DNA from: Plazaster borealis
Taxonomy: Eukaryota; Echinodermata; Asteroidea; Forcipulatida; Labidiasteridae
Reading direction: 5' to 3'
Length of the DNA: 64,000 bases
NCBI GenBank assembly: GCA_021014325.1
Contig: CM037472.1
Span: 11,036,001 to 11,100,000 of the forward strand
Part shown: positions 52,362 to 62,321 of the stretch, in pieces
Layout of the letters: each line of letters starts with the position of its first letter
How positions within the stretch are numbered: position 1 is the stretch's first letter
Notes under the pieces: model-generated
Told to the model about the DNA's origin: nothing
The model's input: only the letters and a program-made list of their open reading frames with translations
Database searches by the model: none
Made by a program: the position numbers and the translations under genes

Positions 52362-52500
52362 TTTGGATCAAAGATGTGCACACAAATTCCCAACGTTCCT
52401 CTGCCAGGCACATAACGATGTGTTTCTGGCAAGTTTCTTGAAACAAAACACAGAAGAGATTGACTTCAGTTTAACCATGGATGTTCCATTCAGAGGAGAG
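52362..52500 (+). CDS. Candidate isolated internal exon, unknown product
   Basis: A 139-base open stretch is preceded by a good acceptor (TGTTTACATTTTCAG at 52347-52361) and followed by a consensus donor (GAG|GTGAGT, intron from 52501). One frame is open throughout and encodes about 46 residues, including the segments CAHKFPTFLCQAHNDVFL and EEIDFSLTMDVPFRGE. I do not recognise the product and find no partner exon with confidence on the plus strand in this window. It lies where exon 1 of the eroded receptor copy should have been, but it shows no similarity to that exon. It could equally be a chance open stretch between splice-like motifs. Confidence 0.3.
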
Positions 52501-52528
52501 GTGAGTTCCAGTATTTTATATAATCATA

Positions 52529-53525
52529 GTCGAAAGGATGCGCGCAAACGGAGAAAGTTTGCGACTTGATAAACCGGTGCACATAAACATGTCATACAAT
52601 ATATGAACGTGATAGAGTGGCTGAAGAGAATAATAAGAGAATGATGAGAATGATGCGTATTCTGCGCCTTGAACACCCAGCAGGGTGGATATGTGCGCAT
52701 TACAAGTCTTATTATTATTATTATTATTATTACAATTAAAGAACTTCCTTTCTCCGTTGCTGGTAACAATATTCCGGTCTTGGTAGATTTTAGACGCCCC
52801 TGGAGAAATCTTCAAGGGTAAATCGTTGTTGTAATACTAAGATAGCTTATTTTATTGTTAAGTTGAGTAATCGCTTAAAAGGTTTCTTATTAAATTAGGC
52901 GATGCATCAATAGACATATAGGAGGCCCGTGTGCTGATGGTGAGGCGGGTAATGGGGTTCAAACACCAATCGCCGACCCCCGACCTATACCTCCACGCAC
53001 CCGACGCTCTTGTTACTATAATTTCACAAATAATTTCATCGACTGTACTATTGAAAAAAATGCAGTATTATGAACCAATAACGCATCCTCGCATTTATCT
53101 CATCATCCTTCATCTATTAGGGATGAACGTACATGGGGAGGCTATCCCAATTTCAAGTCCTAAGTGGTTATGGTGGTCCTCTGGCCCAGTTTCCCACACC
53201 CTCGCCTTTTTAACGGCATTGTCTTACTTTGTTTCCTTTTGTGGTATTCCATCCGGATAATATACTTAAATGATTGTTTAACAGTTTTTAACATTTTCGT
53301 TATCGTGTTTTTTTAAAAAATTTTTATCGTACTTCATTTTTAAAGTTCAGCTTGTGTCCGATACAATGGACCACTATCTGTACTGGGCTACATGTGATTT
53401 CTTTTTAGAAACTATTAATTAAGTGATTTATATAAAACGTTATTACTAGCGTAACCATGCCGTTGCAATAATATTGATACCAATAAGGTGCAACCGAAAT
53501 GAGCAATAATGATCGTGCATTGTTT
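52529..53525. repeat. Duplicated GPCR 5' flank, copy A
   Basis: Blocks collinear with 56416-57195 include CGCGCAAACGGAGAAAG, GGTTTCTTATTAA with GGCGATGCATCAA, CCGTGTGCTGATG, AAACACCAATCGCCGACC, TACATGGGGAGG, AAGTGGTTATGGTGGTCCT, CTGGCCCAGTTTCCCACACC, TTTTAACGGCAT, GTGGTATTCCATCCGGAT, CAGCTTGTGTCCG, AATTAAGTGATTTATAT and GCCGTTGCAA. Copy A has an extra stretch around 52615-52860 and lacks a block found at about 56650-56760 in copy B. No gene is evident in it. Confidence 0.85.
52709..52731. repeat. (ATT)n microsatellite
   Basis: A short run of about seven ATT trinucleotides lies inside an insertion specific to flank copy A. Confidence 0.9.
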
Positions 53526-54560
53526 TTGTTTTCCACTATGAGATGATCTTTTCACAAGTTTTTTTGTTGGTAATGTGCTCGGTGAAAACTAGAGGATGTG
53601 AACTGTTTCAAAATCCAATGATGTGTTAACAGTACAAAAAAAATGTTACAAAAGTGTGATTACTGCCTTTCAAATCTCTTAGGCTGGTTTAAAAATGGTG
53701 GGGTCGTGTTTTCGTAAAAGTTCGATTCGGTTACCAAATTAATGTCTGAAGATTTGTCAAGACCTGGCAGTATGAACTTTATAATTGGTGAGCTTTCGGT
53801 ATGCAATTTGGCAATTAATCGGTTAAATACTAATATTTGTATCTGACTTGTACTTTATCTTTAACTAAAACTGGATGTAACATGGTGCATTGAACAACGT
53901 AATCCACTTGTAATGATAGTGCGTTAATATATTTTTCATCCGCATAATATCACAAACGATCTGTATAGGCGCCTTTTTTTCTTCAATAAAACACCCACAA
54001 TCGGCGTCTTGGCTGCTTGGAAACGCCTTCTATTTGTAAATTATGTGACATTGCTTTAATCTTCTAATGCCAAGATTTATCTTCATTTCGTTCAACGTAC
54101 TAAGAAATTGACATCCGGCCAATGCGTACGTTTCGCTATAAAAACTATTTGCTGAATATCTCTCAACTTTTGGGGAAACAAAGCTTACGAAAGTATATCA
54201 ACAAAGAATGACCGTTCACAAATAAAATCACCTTCACACAAAAACAAATTTCATAGTTTTAACTTAATCTACCGATACATAAAGAAATTTTCACCACAAC
54301 TCAAGTTAACAGAAACCCTTCACTGACAAATACATTTTGGTTATGTTTGTGATCAAAACGATAACGTCTGCGATAGGCAACCGCAAACACATCAGAAATA
54401 CCATGGGTAACTCTGCCAATGTTGGCGTCGCGCAACTTATCACCAGAAAAATCGCACCCGTTGATGGCGAACATGTTTAAGTTTTGCACAAGCGGAGCGC
54501 ACCCATGGTTTTAAGTTTTCTAATTCGTTGCTGTCTAGTTTTTTGGTGTGTTCTTTGAAA
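53526..54560. other. No recognisable gene
   Basis: This is AT-rich intergenic DNA between the eroded duplicate and the receptor's 3' flank. Frames are short and I see no repeat or RNA gene. Confidence 0.45.
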
Positions 54561-54728
54561 GTAATACAATATGAATGTATTTGAACTCTTTACAATGATC
54601 ATGCAATTAAAGAGTTGTGCAGGACACAACATCAAAAAAGGATGTTGCTGCCGTAATGACAGGAAACAGTCATTGTCCCTAAACTCCTGACATTTTTTTT
54701 GTTCCCACCATGATCTTCTTTTCTCCTA

Positions 54729-56235
54729 CTAATTTGGGGCATTGGAGACGGTCTCGGACACAGTGCCGGTCGCTTCACCGTCAACCACCTGGTTCGAATC
54801 TCGCTGTCTACAAAACAGCTCCCTGATCCCTTTACGGAACGGCTCGTTGGTCATGGTGTAAATGACTGGATTCACACAGGAATTACCCGTGGCCAAGATG
54901 ATAGTGAGACGGTGGAAAGGTCCATCTAGAGTCAATGAAACACCGAAATTGAAGAGCAGGAAACGGACTTGGTTTGGAATCCAGCACACACCGAATGTTA
55001 TGACGCAGGCCAGGAGTGTCTTCACCAGGGTCTGGGAAGCTCGGAGCTGCCACATCTCGCGCTGGTCGTTTGGATTTACTACTAAAGAGGCTGCAAGAGA
55101 AGGCAAAGTCGATACAAGCTAACGCACTGGTTCAATCCAACCAGAGTTAAATTTCCGGTTTTTGTGGTATGAATCGATCGTTTGCCGTTCAGGGTCTAGG
55201 GTCTAAAGCAACTTATCGCATTCTATGGTCGCGATTAAAATCAGGTGGGTCACCAAGTTTGAAGTTTTCATTTAGTTTTCTAAAGGTTAAAATATCTATT
55301 GTGGTTTTACTTTAATCTTTAATCCAAGGCGCCTATATAGCTCAAGTCAGTGGAGGGAAAACTAAATCGTATCATTTATTCCTATTACTTTATAGTACTT
55401 GCCAGCTTAAACTGAAAATCAGAAAAGAGAAACAAATTGTATATGCACCGAGTCCATCGATAAATGGAAAGTTGCTCGTCCATCACTGGATATGAAATGA
55501 GATAAAATGACTTAATAACTTACCCGTTCGAGCAGTAAACACCCTCACTTGTCTGTTGAGCGTTGAGATAACTTTCAGTTGCGCAAAAATCATCACAATA
55601 AATGGAGCGAAGAAGTTGACTGTGAAAGTGTACAAGCCAAATGCCGCCCGAGCTCCTCCGTTAAACCATCCTATAAAATGACACCCCACTACTTCATCTT
55701 CTTCATGCGCAAGGAAGGAGTACAATCTTAAAACTGCGGCAAAAACCCAGCACGCAGCGATTATGATGTGCTTGTTTCGTTTGATGAAAAGAGTCTTGTA
55801 TTTGTGTGGGTAGACGATGGCGACATAGCGCTCCAAATTGATCGCGGTCAAACCCAAGACCGACGTCATCGTGAAAAACCAAAACAAGTACCTGCTGGTG
55901 TAAAATCGACACCAAAACTCACCGAAGAACCCCGGGTTCGGAGTGGATTGAGTGTTAGGCAGGAGATAAACGGGGATTACTATAACACAGACCATGAAAT
56001 CTACAATGGAGAGATGCACTAATAAATCACTGGTATTAGACCGCAGGGACGGCACACGGAGGAGTACGATGACAACCAGTAAGTTACCAGTGATTCCAAC
56101 CACGCAGATCACGCAGTAGAGAGCTAAGATAAACTTGGTGAAGCCATCGCTTTCTCCCGTTGCAAAATCCTCGTTACTTTTAGTTCCATTGAAAATTGTA
56201 GGCAAAGTCGTGCCAAGACTCTCAAATTGATCCAT
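54729..56235 (-). CDS. Rhodopsin-family (class A) GPCR, probably neuropeptide-type, two coding exons, 357 aa
   Basis: Exon 1 is 56235-55524 and exon 2 is 55090-54729. A 433-bp phase-1 intron has donor G|GTAAGTT and acceptor CTTCTCTTGCAG. The start ATG sits in a strong context (ACCACCATGG). The joined 357 residues show seven membrane segments and class A hallmarks: GN at 50-51 in TM1; LSIVD with D79 in TM2; C109 before TM3 and C185 in the second extracellular loop for the usual disulfide; E135-R136-Y137 (ERY instead of DRY) after TM3; W163 in TM4; P211 in TM5; C273-W-I-P276 in TM6; N311-P-V-I-Y315 in TM7; and C331 as a possible palmitoylation site after helix 8. N16-G-T is a likely N-glycosylation site. 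The overall pattern suits a peptide receptor at the plasma membrane coupling to G proteins, but the ligand cannot be assigned and I give no symbol. A decayed tandem copy lies to its left in window coordinates. The splice phase and full motif set argue that this copy is functional. Confidence 0.88.
55091..55523 (-). other. Intron of the GPCR gene (433 bp, phase 1)
   Basis: On the minus strand the intron starts GTAAGTT at 55523 and ends with a pyrimidine-rich tract and CAG at 55091. It interrupts the third intracellular loop between residues 237 and 239. The frame is kept across the join (G|CC giving Ala238). Confidence 0.85.
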
Positions 56236-56245
56236 GGTGGTTCAT
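56222..56245 (-). promoter_or_regulatory. Short upstream ORF overlapping the GPCR start
   Basis: An ATG at 56245, ten bases before the receptor ATG and out of frame with it, opens a seven-codon frame ending TGA at 56222-56224, inside the receptor coding region. Its context is weak (T at -3, A at +4), while the receptor start is strong, so leaky scanning would reach the main start. A modest damping effect on translation is an inference. Confidence 0.4.
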
Positions 56246-56363
56246 TTATGGCGTGCCTTGAGTTGGAATATTTGTCTGTATGGAAGTATCTTTGAATTCT
56301 AACAACAATTCAGTTGACGTTATTTCCCAGTTCTGCTCGTTGAGTTTGTTTATCAAGCAGTTA

Positions 56364-56370
56364 CTTTATA
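56364..56370 (-). promoter_or_regulatory. TATA-like box upstream of the GPCR
   Basis: On the minus strand GGTATAAAGTAA lies about 130 bp before the start codon, a plausible distance for a short 5' UTR. No other promoter element is evident, and many metazoan GPCR genes lack TATA boxes, so this is only a candidate. Confidence 0.25.
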
Positions 56371-56415
56371 CCAGATTCTTCAGCAGCAACCCAGTCTGCT
56401 GTCACTAGAGCAACC

Positions 56416-57195
56416 GTGTCGAAGATATGCGCGCACACGGAGAAATGTTGCGTGCGACTTGATATTAGACGTATAACATGTCATGAAATAATATGTGAAC
56501 GTGGTAATTGCTTAAAAGGTTTCTTATTAAGGCGATGCATCAAGATGATGCATTAATAGACATAATTATAATAGCCCCGTGTGCTGATGACAAGGTGGGT
56601 ATAATAAAGGGTTTGAACGCCAATCCCCGACCCTTGACCCGTGTTACTAAAATTAGTTTCATGGTGGATCAGATCGACTGTTCCAACCTCGTTCCCAGTG
56701 GTGTACGATCTCGCCGCGCCATTTTATTTTTCTTTCCCAGAATGCCTTGCTCGATTGTACCGTTATTAATCAATAACCCATCGACTTCAAGGAAGTACGG
56801 ACTCGCGTTTATCTCCTTATTCTTCATCTACCTTGTTAAGGATGAACGTACATGGGGAGGTATCCAATCTCAAATTCTAAGTGGTTATGGTGGTCCTATG
56901 GCCCAGTTTCCCACACCCTCGCATTTTTAACGGCATAGTCTTACTTTCTTTCCTTTTGTGGTATTCCATCCGGATATAAAATACATAAATGGTTGTTTAA
57001 ACATTGTTTATAACTTGTTCACTATCGTGTTGATATTTTGTATTGTTCTTCGTTAATGTTAAAGCTCAGCTTGTGTCCGCTACAATAATTAAGTGATTTA
57101 TATTACACATTATTACCAGCATAAAAAACACGCCGTTGCAAATTATTTCAATTGCGGCAACCGAAATAAGCAATATGATCGTCCACGAAATCCTT
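56416..57195. repeat. Duplicated GPCR 5' flank, copy B
   Basis: This is the counterpart of 52529-53525 in the same orientation, starting at GTGTCGAAGATATGCGCGC and running to ACCGAAATAAGCAATATGATCG. It lies upstream of the intact receptor. It contains a block (about 56650-56760, with GCGCCATTTTATTTTTC) that is absent from copy A. The 140-codon plus-strand frame here has no recognised domain and its counterpart is not kept in copy A, so it is not called. Confidence 0.85.
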
Positions 57196-58869
57196 GGCAA
57201 AAACGACATTGTGACAGTATTACGTGCCAAATGGTGTCCTGTGCCCATTGCGCATGCTCAGCTGACGTTGTTTGGCGGATGACACTTTTTGGCATGACAC
57301 CGGGATAGATGAATCGTTTCTTGTAAATCTATACGGCAAGTTCTAGTTATAGCCAACCATATTTTGACACTTGACCTTAACATTGTAGTTATATTATTAT
57401 TTACTGTGACTGTGCTGTGATATGATGTGTACTGCTACTTTCTTGTAAGAATACATTAGTTGTAGGGGATTTATCTTGTCTATTTGAGATGTCATTGTGG
57501 TTTTATGTAGAATTTTGTGAATTCTTGTCCTTTTTCAGTAGAGGACCGTTCCTCCTTCCTATCCCCTCATACAACGGGGACAGATCATTTCAAATATATC
57601 TAGTAATACTGTTTGGATTGCCGCGACACGCCGTGTAACAGACTTACTCTGGAGAACTATCTGATCGCTTTAATGTACACTACTCAACAGGGAATACGTT
57701 AATTTTAAAGCAATTATCAGCCTTTGTCTTTAATTGCTCTCGCTACACATAGATCCATTGCAAACTAATGCTTGGTTTATTCTCAATAACACACGCTGTC
57801 AATCAGTGTTACCAAGCAGTATAATATCAACCACAGATTGATACGCAATATCAACAAATACTGGCTCTGATTATTGCGGGTGGACAGACTGCCTCTGCTC
57901 CTGACAGTGCTTAAATGATTTTCATTGATATCAGCCTAATCGAAAAATGATTAGCCACCAACGTAATATTCCTTCTGATTGACAGTGCCTGTACAAACTT
58001 CCTGGCATTGGATCTATTTGTTATAATTAATCTTTATAACTATACTCTACTCGTTTGTGGAAACCAGTTGTCTGAAGATTGTATGCTAGTGGGAGAGTTG
58101 TGTCCACTACATGTTCTAACAGAGTTTGAGTGCCTGAAAATTCAACCCATCACACTGAGCTCAATTTCTGCGGTCTACAATCTAGATTCATCGGGTTGTG
58201 TCTATTTATGATCAGGCACAAATTGATGTTTGTTACCGATTTTTTTCGTCAAGGGTATTTATAAATGGCAATAACAGTGTGATGAGCCCGTCTTCACTGC
58301 ATGATAATGACCTTGCCTAATTATCAACCATCAGCTTGCATTGGCTTTGTCTGAAGCAAAAACAAACTGTTGACAAAAGCAATTTTTTTTAAATTAAATG
58401 TACGGGGGTTATATTGAGTTAATATTCGTACTGTTCAATTTGAGAATGATTCTTAAGATCCACTAGTCTTTGGGTTCTTAAGATTAAATTCCAAGATATA
58501 TGAAGCAGTGCAATGGTGGTGATCAAACAAGTATACGTATCATCGTATGACAATGAAAAATACACCTTAGTAAAAATGACGTCACAGTTTTTTTACCAAT
58601 TTGCAGAAGAATGGGGAACCATTGTGTCTCTGCTGAACACCTGTCGGAAATGAGTCCCCAGTTAAAGCACTTTATTTATTTATTATTGTTTGGTTTATTT
58701 CAGAAATAAAAAAACATCACAGCCTTAGGGAGGCTGAATTAAGTTTTTACAATATGAATAATCTTAAAAAAAACAAATATTAACCATAACAAGATAAAAG
58801 TTAGAGAATTAAAAAAAATTGTAAACCAAAACAACATGGATGATTATGATTTAAAAACATACATGAACA
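57196..58869. other. No recognisable gene
   Basis: This intergenic stretch has short frames only. Around 58670-58740 a TTTATT-rich segment followed by AGAAATAAAAAAACATCAC resembles the 3' end of a retroposed repeat, but I cannot assign a family. Confidence 0.4.
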
Positions 58870-59266
58870 TTAAAAGGACACGTTGCCTTGGATCGGACGA
58901 GTTGATCTAAAAAAAAAAAGCGTTTGAAACCGTTTGTTATAAAATGCATATATGTATAGAAAGACGTTATAAAAGTAGAATACAATGATCCACACAAATA
59001 ATGTCTCAAAATTGCGTGGTTTTCCTTTTACTTTGCGAACAAACAAGGTCGGCCATTTTGTGGAGTCAAAATGTTGACTCCACAAAATGGCCGACCGTGT
59101 TTGTTCACGATGTAAAGGGAAAACCATTCAATTTCGAGACATATTTGTGTGGATCATTGTATTCTACTTTTAAAACATCTTTCTAACTGTATGAATTTTA
59201 TAAAAAACGGTTACAAATGCTTTTTATAGACCAACTCGCCCGATCCAAGGCAACGTGTCCCTTTAA
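58870..59266. mobile_element. Foldback/MITE element, about 389 bp, flanked by TTAA
   Basis: The two halves are long imperfect inverted repeats of each other. The left end AAGGACACGTTGCCTTGG pairs with the right end CCAAGGCAACGTGTCCCT. Matching inner blocks include TTTATA-type spacers, GTAGAATACAATGATCCACAC and GGTTTTCCTTTTACTTTGCG versus their complements. TTAA lies at both borders (58870-58873 and 59263-59266), suggesting a TTAA target duplication of piggyBac type, although TTAA could also belong to the terminal repeat. It has no coding capacity. Confidence 0.8.
59047..59096. repeat. Perfect 23-bp hairpin at the centre of the foldback element
   Basis: Arms 59047-59069 and 59074-59096 are exact reverse complements around a four-base loop AATG. 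The arm core is CCATTTTGTGGAGTCAA. It forms the symmetry centre of the surrounding foldback element. Confidence 0.9.
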
Positions 59267-59269
59267 TGA

Positions 59270-59777
59270 CCACAACTCAGACATGGATAACAAAGACATG
59301 GACAACAATGACAGCAACTCATACATGGACAACAATGACAGCAACTCACCCATGGACAACAATGACAGCAACTCAGACATGGACAACAATGACAGGAACT
59401 CAGACATGGACAACAAATACAGCAACTCAGACAAGGACAACAGTGACAGCAACTCACCCATGGACAACAAGGACAGCAACTCAGACAAGGACAACAATGA
59501 CAGGAACTCAGACATGGACAACAAATACAGCAACTCACCCATGGACAACAATGACAGCAACTCACCCATGGACAACAATGACAGCAACTCAGACATGGAC
59601 AACAATGACAGGAACTCGGACATGGACAACAATGACAGCAACTCAGAAAAGGACAACAATGACAGCAACTCACCCATGGACAACAATGACAGCAACTCAG
59701 ACATGGACAACAATGACAGGAACTCAGACATGGACAACAAATACAGCAACTCACCCATGGACAACAATGACAGCAAT
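59270..59777. repeat. 27-bp minisatellite, about 18 copies
   Basis: The unit AACTCACCCATGGACAACAA plus TGACAGC repeats with variants (AGACATGG, ACAAGG, AAATACAG, GACAGGA). Because 27 is a multiple of three and the unit has no stop in several frames, long frames stay open on both strands: D/N/S-rich on plus (repeats of DNNDSNSPM) and L/S-rich or C-rich on minus. The plus frame's ATG comes from inside the adjacent foldback element and there are no splice or domain signals. I annotate it as a repeat and not as a gene. Confidence 0.92.
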
Positions 59778-60062
59778 TTTAATTACTATTTAATTACTAC
59801 TTTAAATTCTAAAATACGAAGTTGATTTTTCGTAAAATTAACTGTTTTTTGCGTTCCATAGTATATAGAGATAAGGTACAGGACTATTTTTGTACCGGTT
59901 AGTTTTGATGCGAGGAATGGAGAGGTGATTACTGTTTCTTAATTTATGACTATGAGATTGTGTTCTTTGTTCAGGAAGCCAGCTACTAAATGTTTCATCT
60001 TTAAGTAGGTTTCATACAAATTTATAACACTTTATAAGCATTGCCGTCAACAGACCGTGACG

Positions 60063-60562
60063 NNNNNNNNNNNNNNNNNNNNNNNNNNNNNNNNNNNNNN
60101 NNNNNNNNNNNNNNNNNNNNNNNNNNNNNNNNNNNNNNNNNNNNNNNNNNNNNNNNNNNNNNNNNNNNNNNNNNNNNNNNNNNNNNNNNNNNNNNNNNNN
60201 NNNNNNNNNNNNNNNNNNNNNNNNNNNNNNNNNNNNNNNNNNNNNNNNNNNNNNNNNNNNNNNNNNNNNNNNNNNNNNNNNNNNNNNNNNNNNNNNNNNN
60301 NNNNNNNNNNNNNNNNNNNNNNNNNNNNNNNNNNNNNNNNNNNNNNNNNNNNNNNNNNNNNNNNNNNNNNNNNNNNNNNNNNNNNNNNNNNNNNNNNNNN
60401 NNNNNNNNNNNNNNNNNNNNNNNNNNNNNNNNNNNNNNNNNNNNNNNNNNNNNNNNNNNNNNNNNNNNNNNNNNNNNNNNNNNNNNNNNNNNNNNNNNNN
60501 NNNNNNNNNNNNNNNNNNNNNNNNNNNNNNNNNNNNNNNNNNNNNNNNNNNNNNNNNNNNNN
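60063..60562. other. Assembly gap, 500 N
   Basis: Exactly 500 undetermined bases, a common fixed-size placeholder for a gap of unknown length. Open frames crossing it are meaningless. Confidence 0.99.
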
Positions 60563-60894
60563 TCTTCCTGGAGGACCCCCGCGCCACCAAGGCAAGGGTC
60601 CCGCCGGGGCCCGCGACCTAGGAAGACCCATGCCCGATGTGCTCTCTCTCGATCCTCCTTTGATCACGGACCGAGTCTGTCCGGCCAGTTGGTGGGGAAC
60701 GGAGCGCCGCCGGCCCCTTTGAGGTTGCTCCTCCGAAGGCCTCCAAAATAAATGCAACGCAAATATTAAACAATGCTGCTGCAATATTCTTTGTATCTTC
60801 TAGTGTGTTGTTGCATGAATACAAAAATTTTAAAAAAATAAAATAAAATTAAAAAAAAAAATTCAAATTGAACCTGGAAAAAAAAGGGTAAAAA

Positions 60895-61207
60895 GTTACG
60901 CTGTGGTTGTCGGGCTTTCAGGCACCGGAATCAGTTTAATAGCACACACTGGCCCCTATCCGGCTTCCCTAGTTCCCTTCTGGCGTGGCATCCGACCCAC
61001 AGCATGTCCTCCCCTGTTTCCGATCCTAGCCTTTGAATTGGTGCTGTCCATCAGGGGAGGAGACAAGACAGAACCCCAGTCACGCTTTAGCCACATCAAG
61101 CAGTCTTGTACCTATATATAGGGCCAGCCGGACTCGAACCCAGACCGGGGCGTCTGAGCGTGAAACAGTCCCGGCACTTATCCAACTGTGCTAGTTAGTG
61201 TCGGTAC
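60895..61207 (-). mobile_element. tRNA-derived SINE, copy 1
   Basis: On the minus strand an A-box-like TAGCACAGTTGG (complement of 61182-61193) is followed about 42 bases later by a B box GGTTCGAGTCC (complement of 61130-61140), the layout of an internal pol III promoter. A non-tRNA body follows, ending in an A/T-rich tail near 60835-60895. The tRNA-like part does not fold as a clean functional tRNA by eye, so a SINE fits better than a tRNA gene. Confidence 0.65.
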
Positions 61208-61324
61208 TTAATCCCTGGAATTTTACATTGTATGTAGCTTGGAATCTACGTGCAACTATAATTGACCATAACTATTTTTGACCGCATGAGGGAGGGCGGG
61301 CGTTTTCATCAGGGAATTATCTTG

Positions 61325-61842
61325 GGCGCAACACCCTAAATAAGCTCCCATAGCAACCAATGCTAAATGCTAAATATTCAAATATACTCAAAAATTAGTA
61401 GTTAAAGTCTCTCTCAGCAGCCTCTTGAAAACCAATCAAACATATTTTCGGACAACTAAAGGTCAGATTTCTTTTCAATTTTTGGCAGGTCAGCCGTTTG
61501 GAATCTTTGCTAATTACCCCAGAAATAAACAGCCCGACCGATAGGGTTAGGGTTAGTGTTGATTACCCGAATTATGTGTTTTTTCCCAAACCGATTTGCT
61601 GCCTGTTTTTTGTGTAAAACTTATCTACTTCCTAAGCCAAATAGGACCAACTTTAAAGCCTAAAATTGATCAATTCTCCTCAAAAGTTGAAGCACAGAAC
61701 CCCAGGTTGTGCTAACTTGTCATACTAACACAATCTATCAGTTGCATGACCCCAAAAACGTTATTATTCAACAGATTTGAGGGCCTACAAAATAATTATG
61801 ATAATCAGTTTGGCGCACGAATTTTGGCCTATTTAGTGTGGG
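61325..61842. mobile_element. MITE-like element, diverged relative of 61843-62321
   Basis: It starts GGCGCAACACCCTAAATAA and ends CCTATTTAGTGTGG, an imperfect inverted pair. The interior (CATAGCAACCAA, CTTGAAAACCAATCA, TTTTGGCAGGTCA, AATAGGACCAACTTTAA, GTTGAAGCACAGAACCCC) is shared in order with the neighbouring element. A third copy is at 63498-64000. Confidence 0.65.
61545..61558. repeat. Interstitial telomere-like motif
   Basis: AGGGTTAGGGTTAG, just over two TTAGGG repeats, is inserted in the MITE-like copy at a place where the related element 61843-62321 lacks it. It recurs in the duplicate near 63717. It is too short to imply a true telomere. Confidence 0.6.
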
Positions 61843-62321
61843 GGTGCACCACACTAAATAAACTCACATAGCAACCAACGCTAAATGATAATTATTCAAA
61901 TATACTCAACAAATATTTCAAAGTCTCTCAGCCTCTTGAAAACCAATCAGATATATTTCCGGACAACTGAACTTCAGAATTCTTTTCAATTTTTGGCAGG
62001 TCAACCGTTTGGAATTTTTGCTAACTACCCCAGAAGAAAAAAACACGATTTTTGGTTTTATTCCCAAACCGACTTGCTGCCAGTTTTCGTGAAGCACTTC
62101 TCCACTTCCCCGGTCAAATAGGACCAACTTTAACGCCTAAATTTATCAAGTCTCCTCAAAAGTTGAAGCACAGAACCCCCAGGTTGTGATAGATTCTTAT
62201 ATTTACACAATCTATTAATTGCATGACCCCCAAAACGTTATAATTAAAAATAAGTTGTGGGTTTACAAATTAGGGGAAGTAGCTTGGCGCATGAATTCTG
62301 GCTTATTTAGTGTGGTGCACC
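61843..62321. mobile_element. MITE with perfect 19-bp terminal inverted repeats
   Basis: The element begins GGTGCACCACACTAAATAA at 61843 and ends with its exact reverse complement TTATTTAGTGTGGTGCACC at 62321, 479 bp in all. It has no transposase frame. It directly abuts the related element on its left, so the junction itself forms a short palindrome (TTTAGTGTGG...CCACACTAAA). Confidence 0.75.

Larger units (their letters stand above)
60563..61827. repeat. Near-identical direct duplication, copy 1
   Basis: This copy matches 62735-64000 with roughly six differences that I could see, for example GGTCCCG versus GGTACCG, ATAGCACACA versus ATAAAACACA, and a one-base C-run indel in GAACCCCAGG. It begins immediately after the N gap. 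It contains a GC-rich block, a tRNA-derived SINE and a MITE-like element. Confidence 0.95.

Noticed and set aside
54301..54489. 62-codon minus-strand frame downstream of the GPCR
   Set aside because: Short, with no domain or splice support and no match to the receptor.
56508..56930. 140-codon plus-strand frame upstream of the GPCR
   Set aside because: The duplicated flank at 52.9-53.2 kb does not keep the same frame, composition is unremarkable, and no domain is visible.
59217..59825. 202-residue D/N/S-rich protein
   Set aside because: The frame is the 27-bp minisatellite read in triplets, its ATG lies in the foldback element, and other frames on both strands are equally open.
60012..60784. 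Long frames spanning the N run
   Set aside because: They are open only because N positions cannot encode stops.
61121..61207. Functional tRNA gene on the minus strand
   Set aside because: A- and B-box-like motifs are present, but the arms do not pair as a clean cloverleaf by eye and the unit continues into a SINE-like body with an A/T-rich tail.
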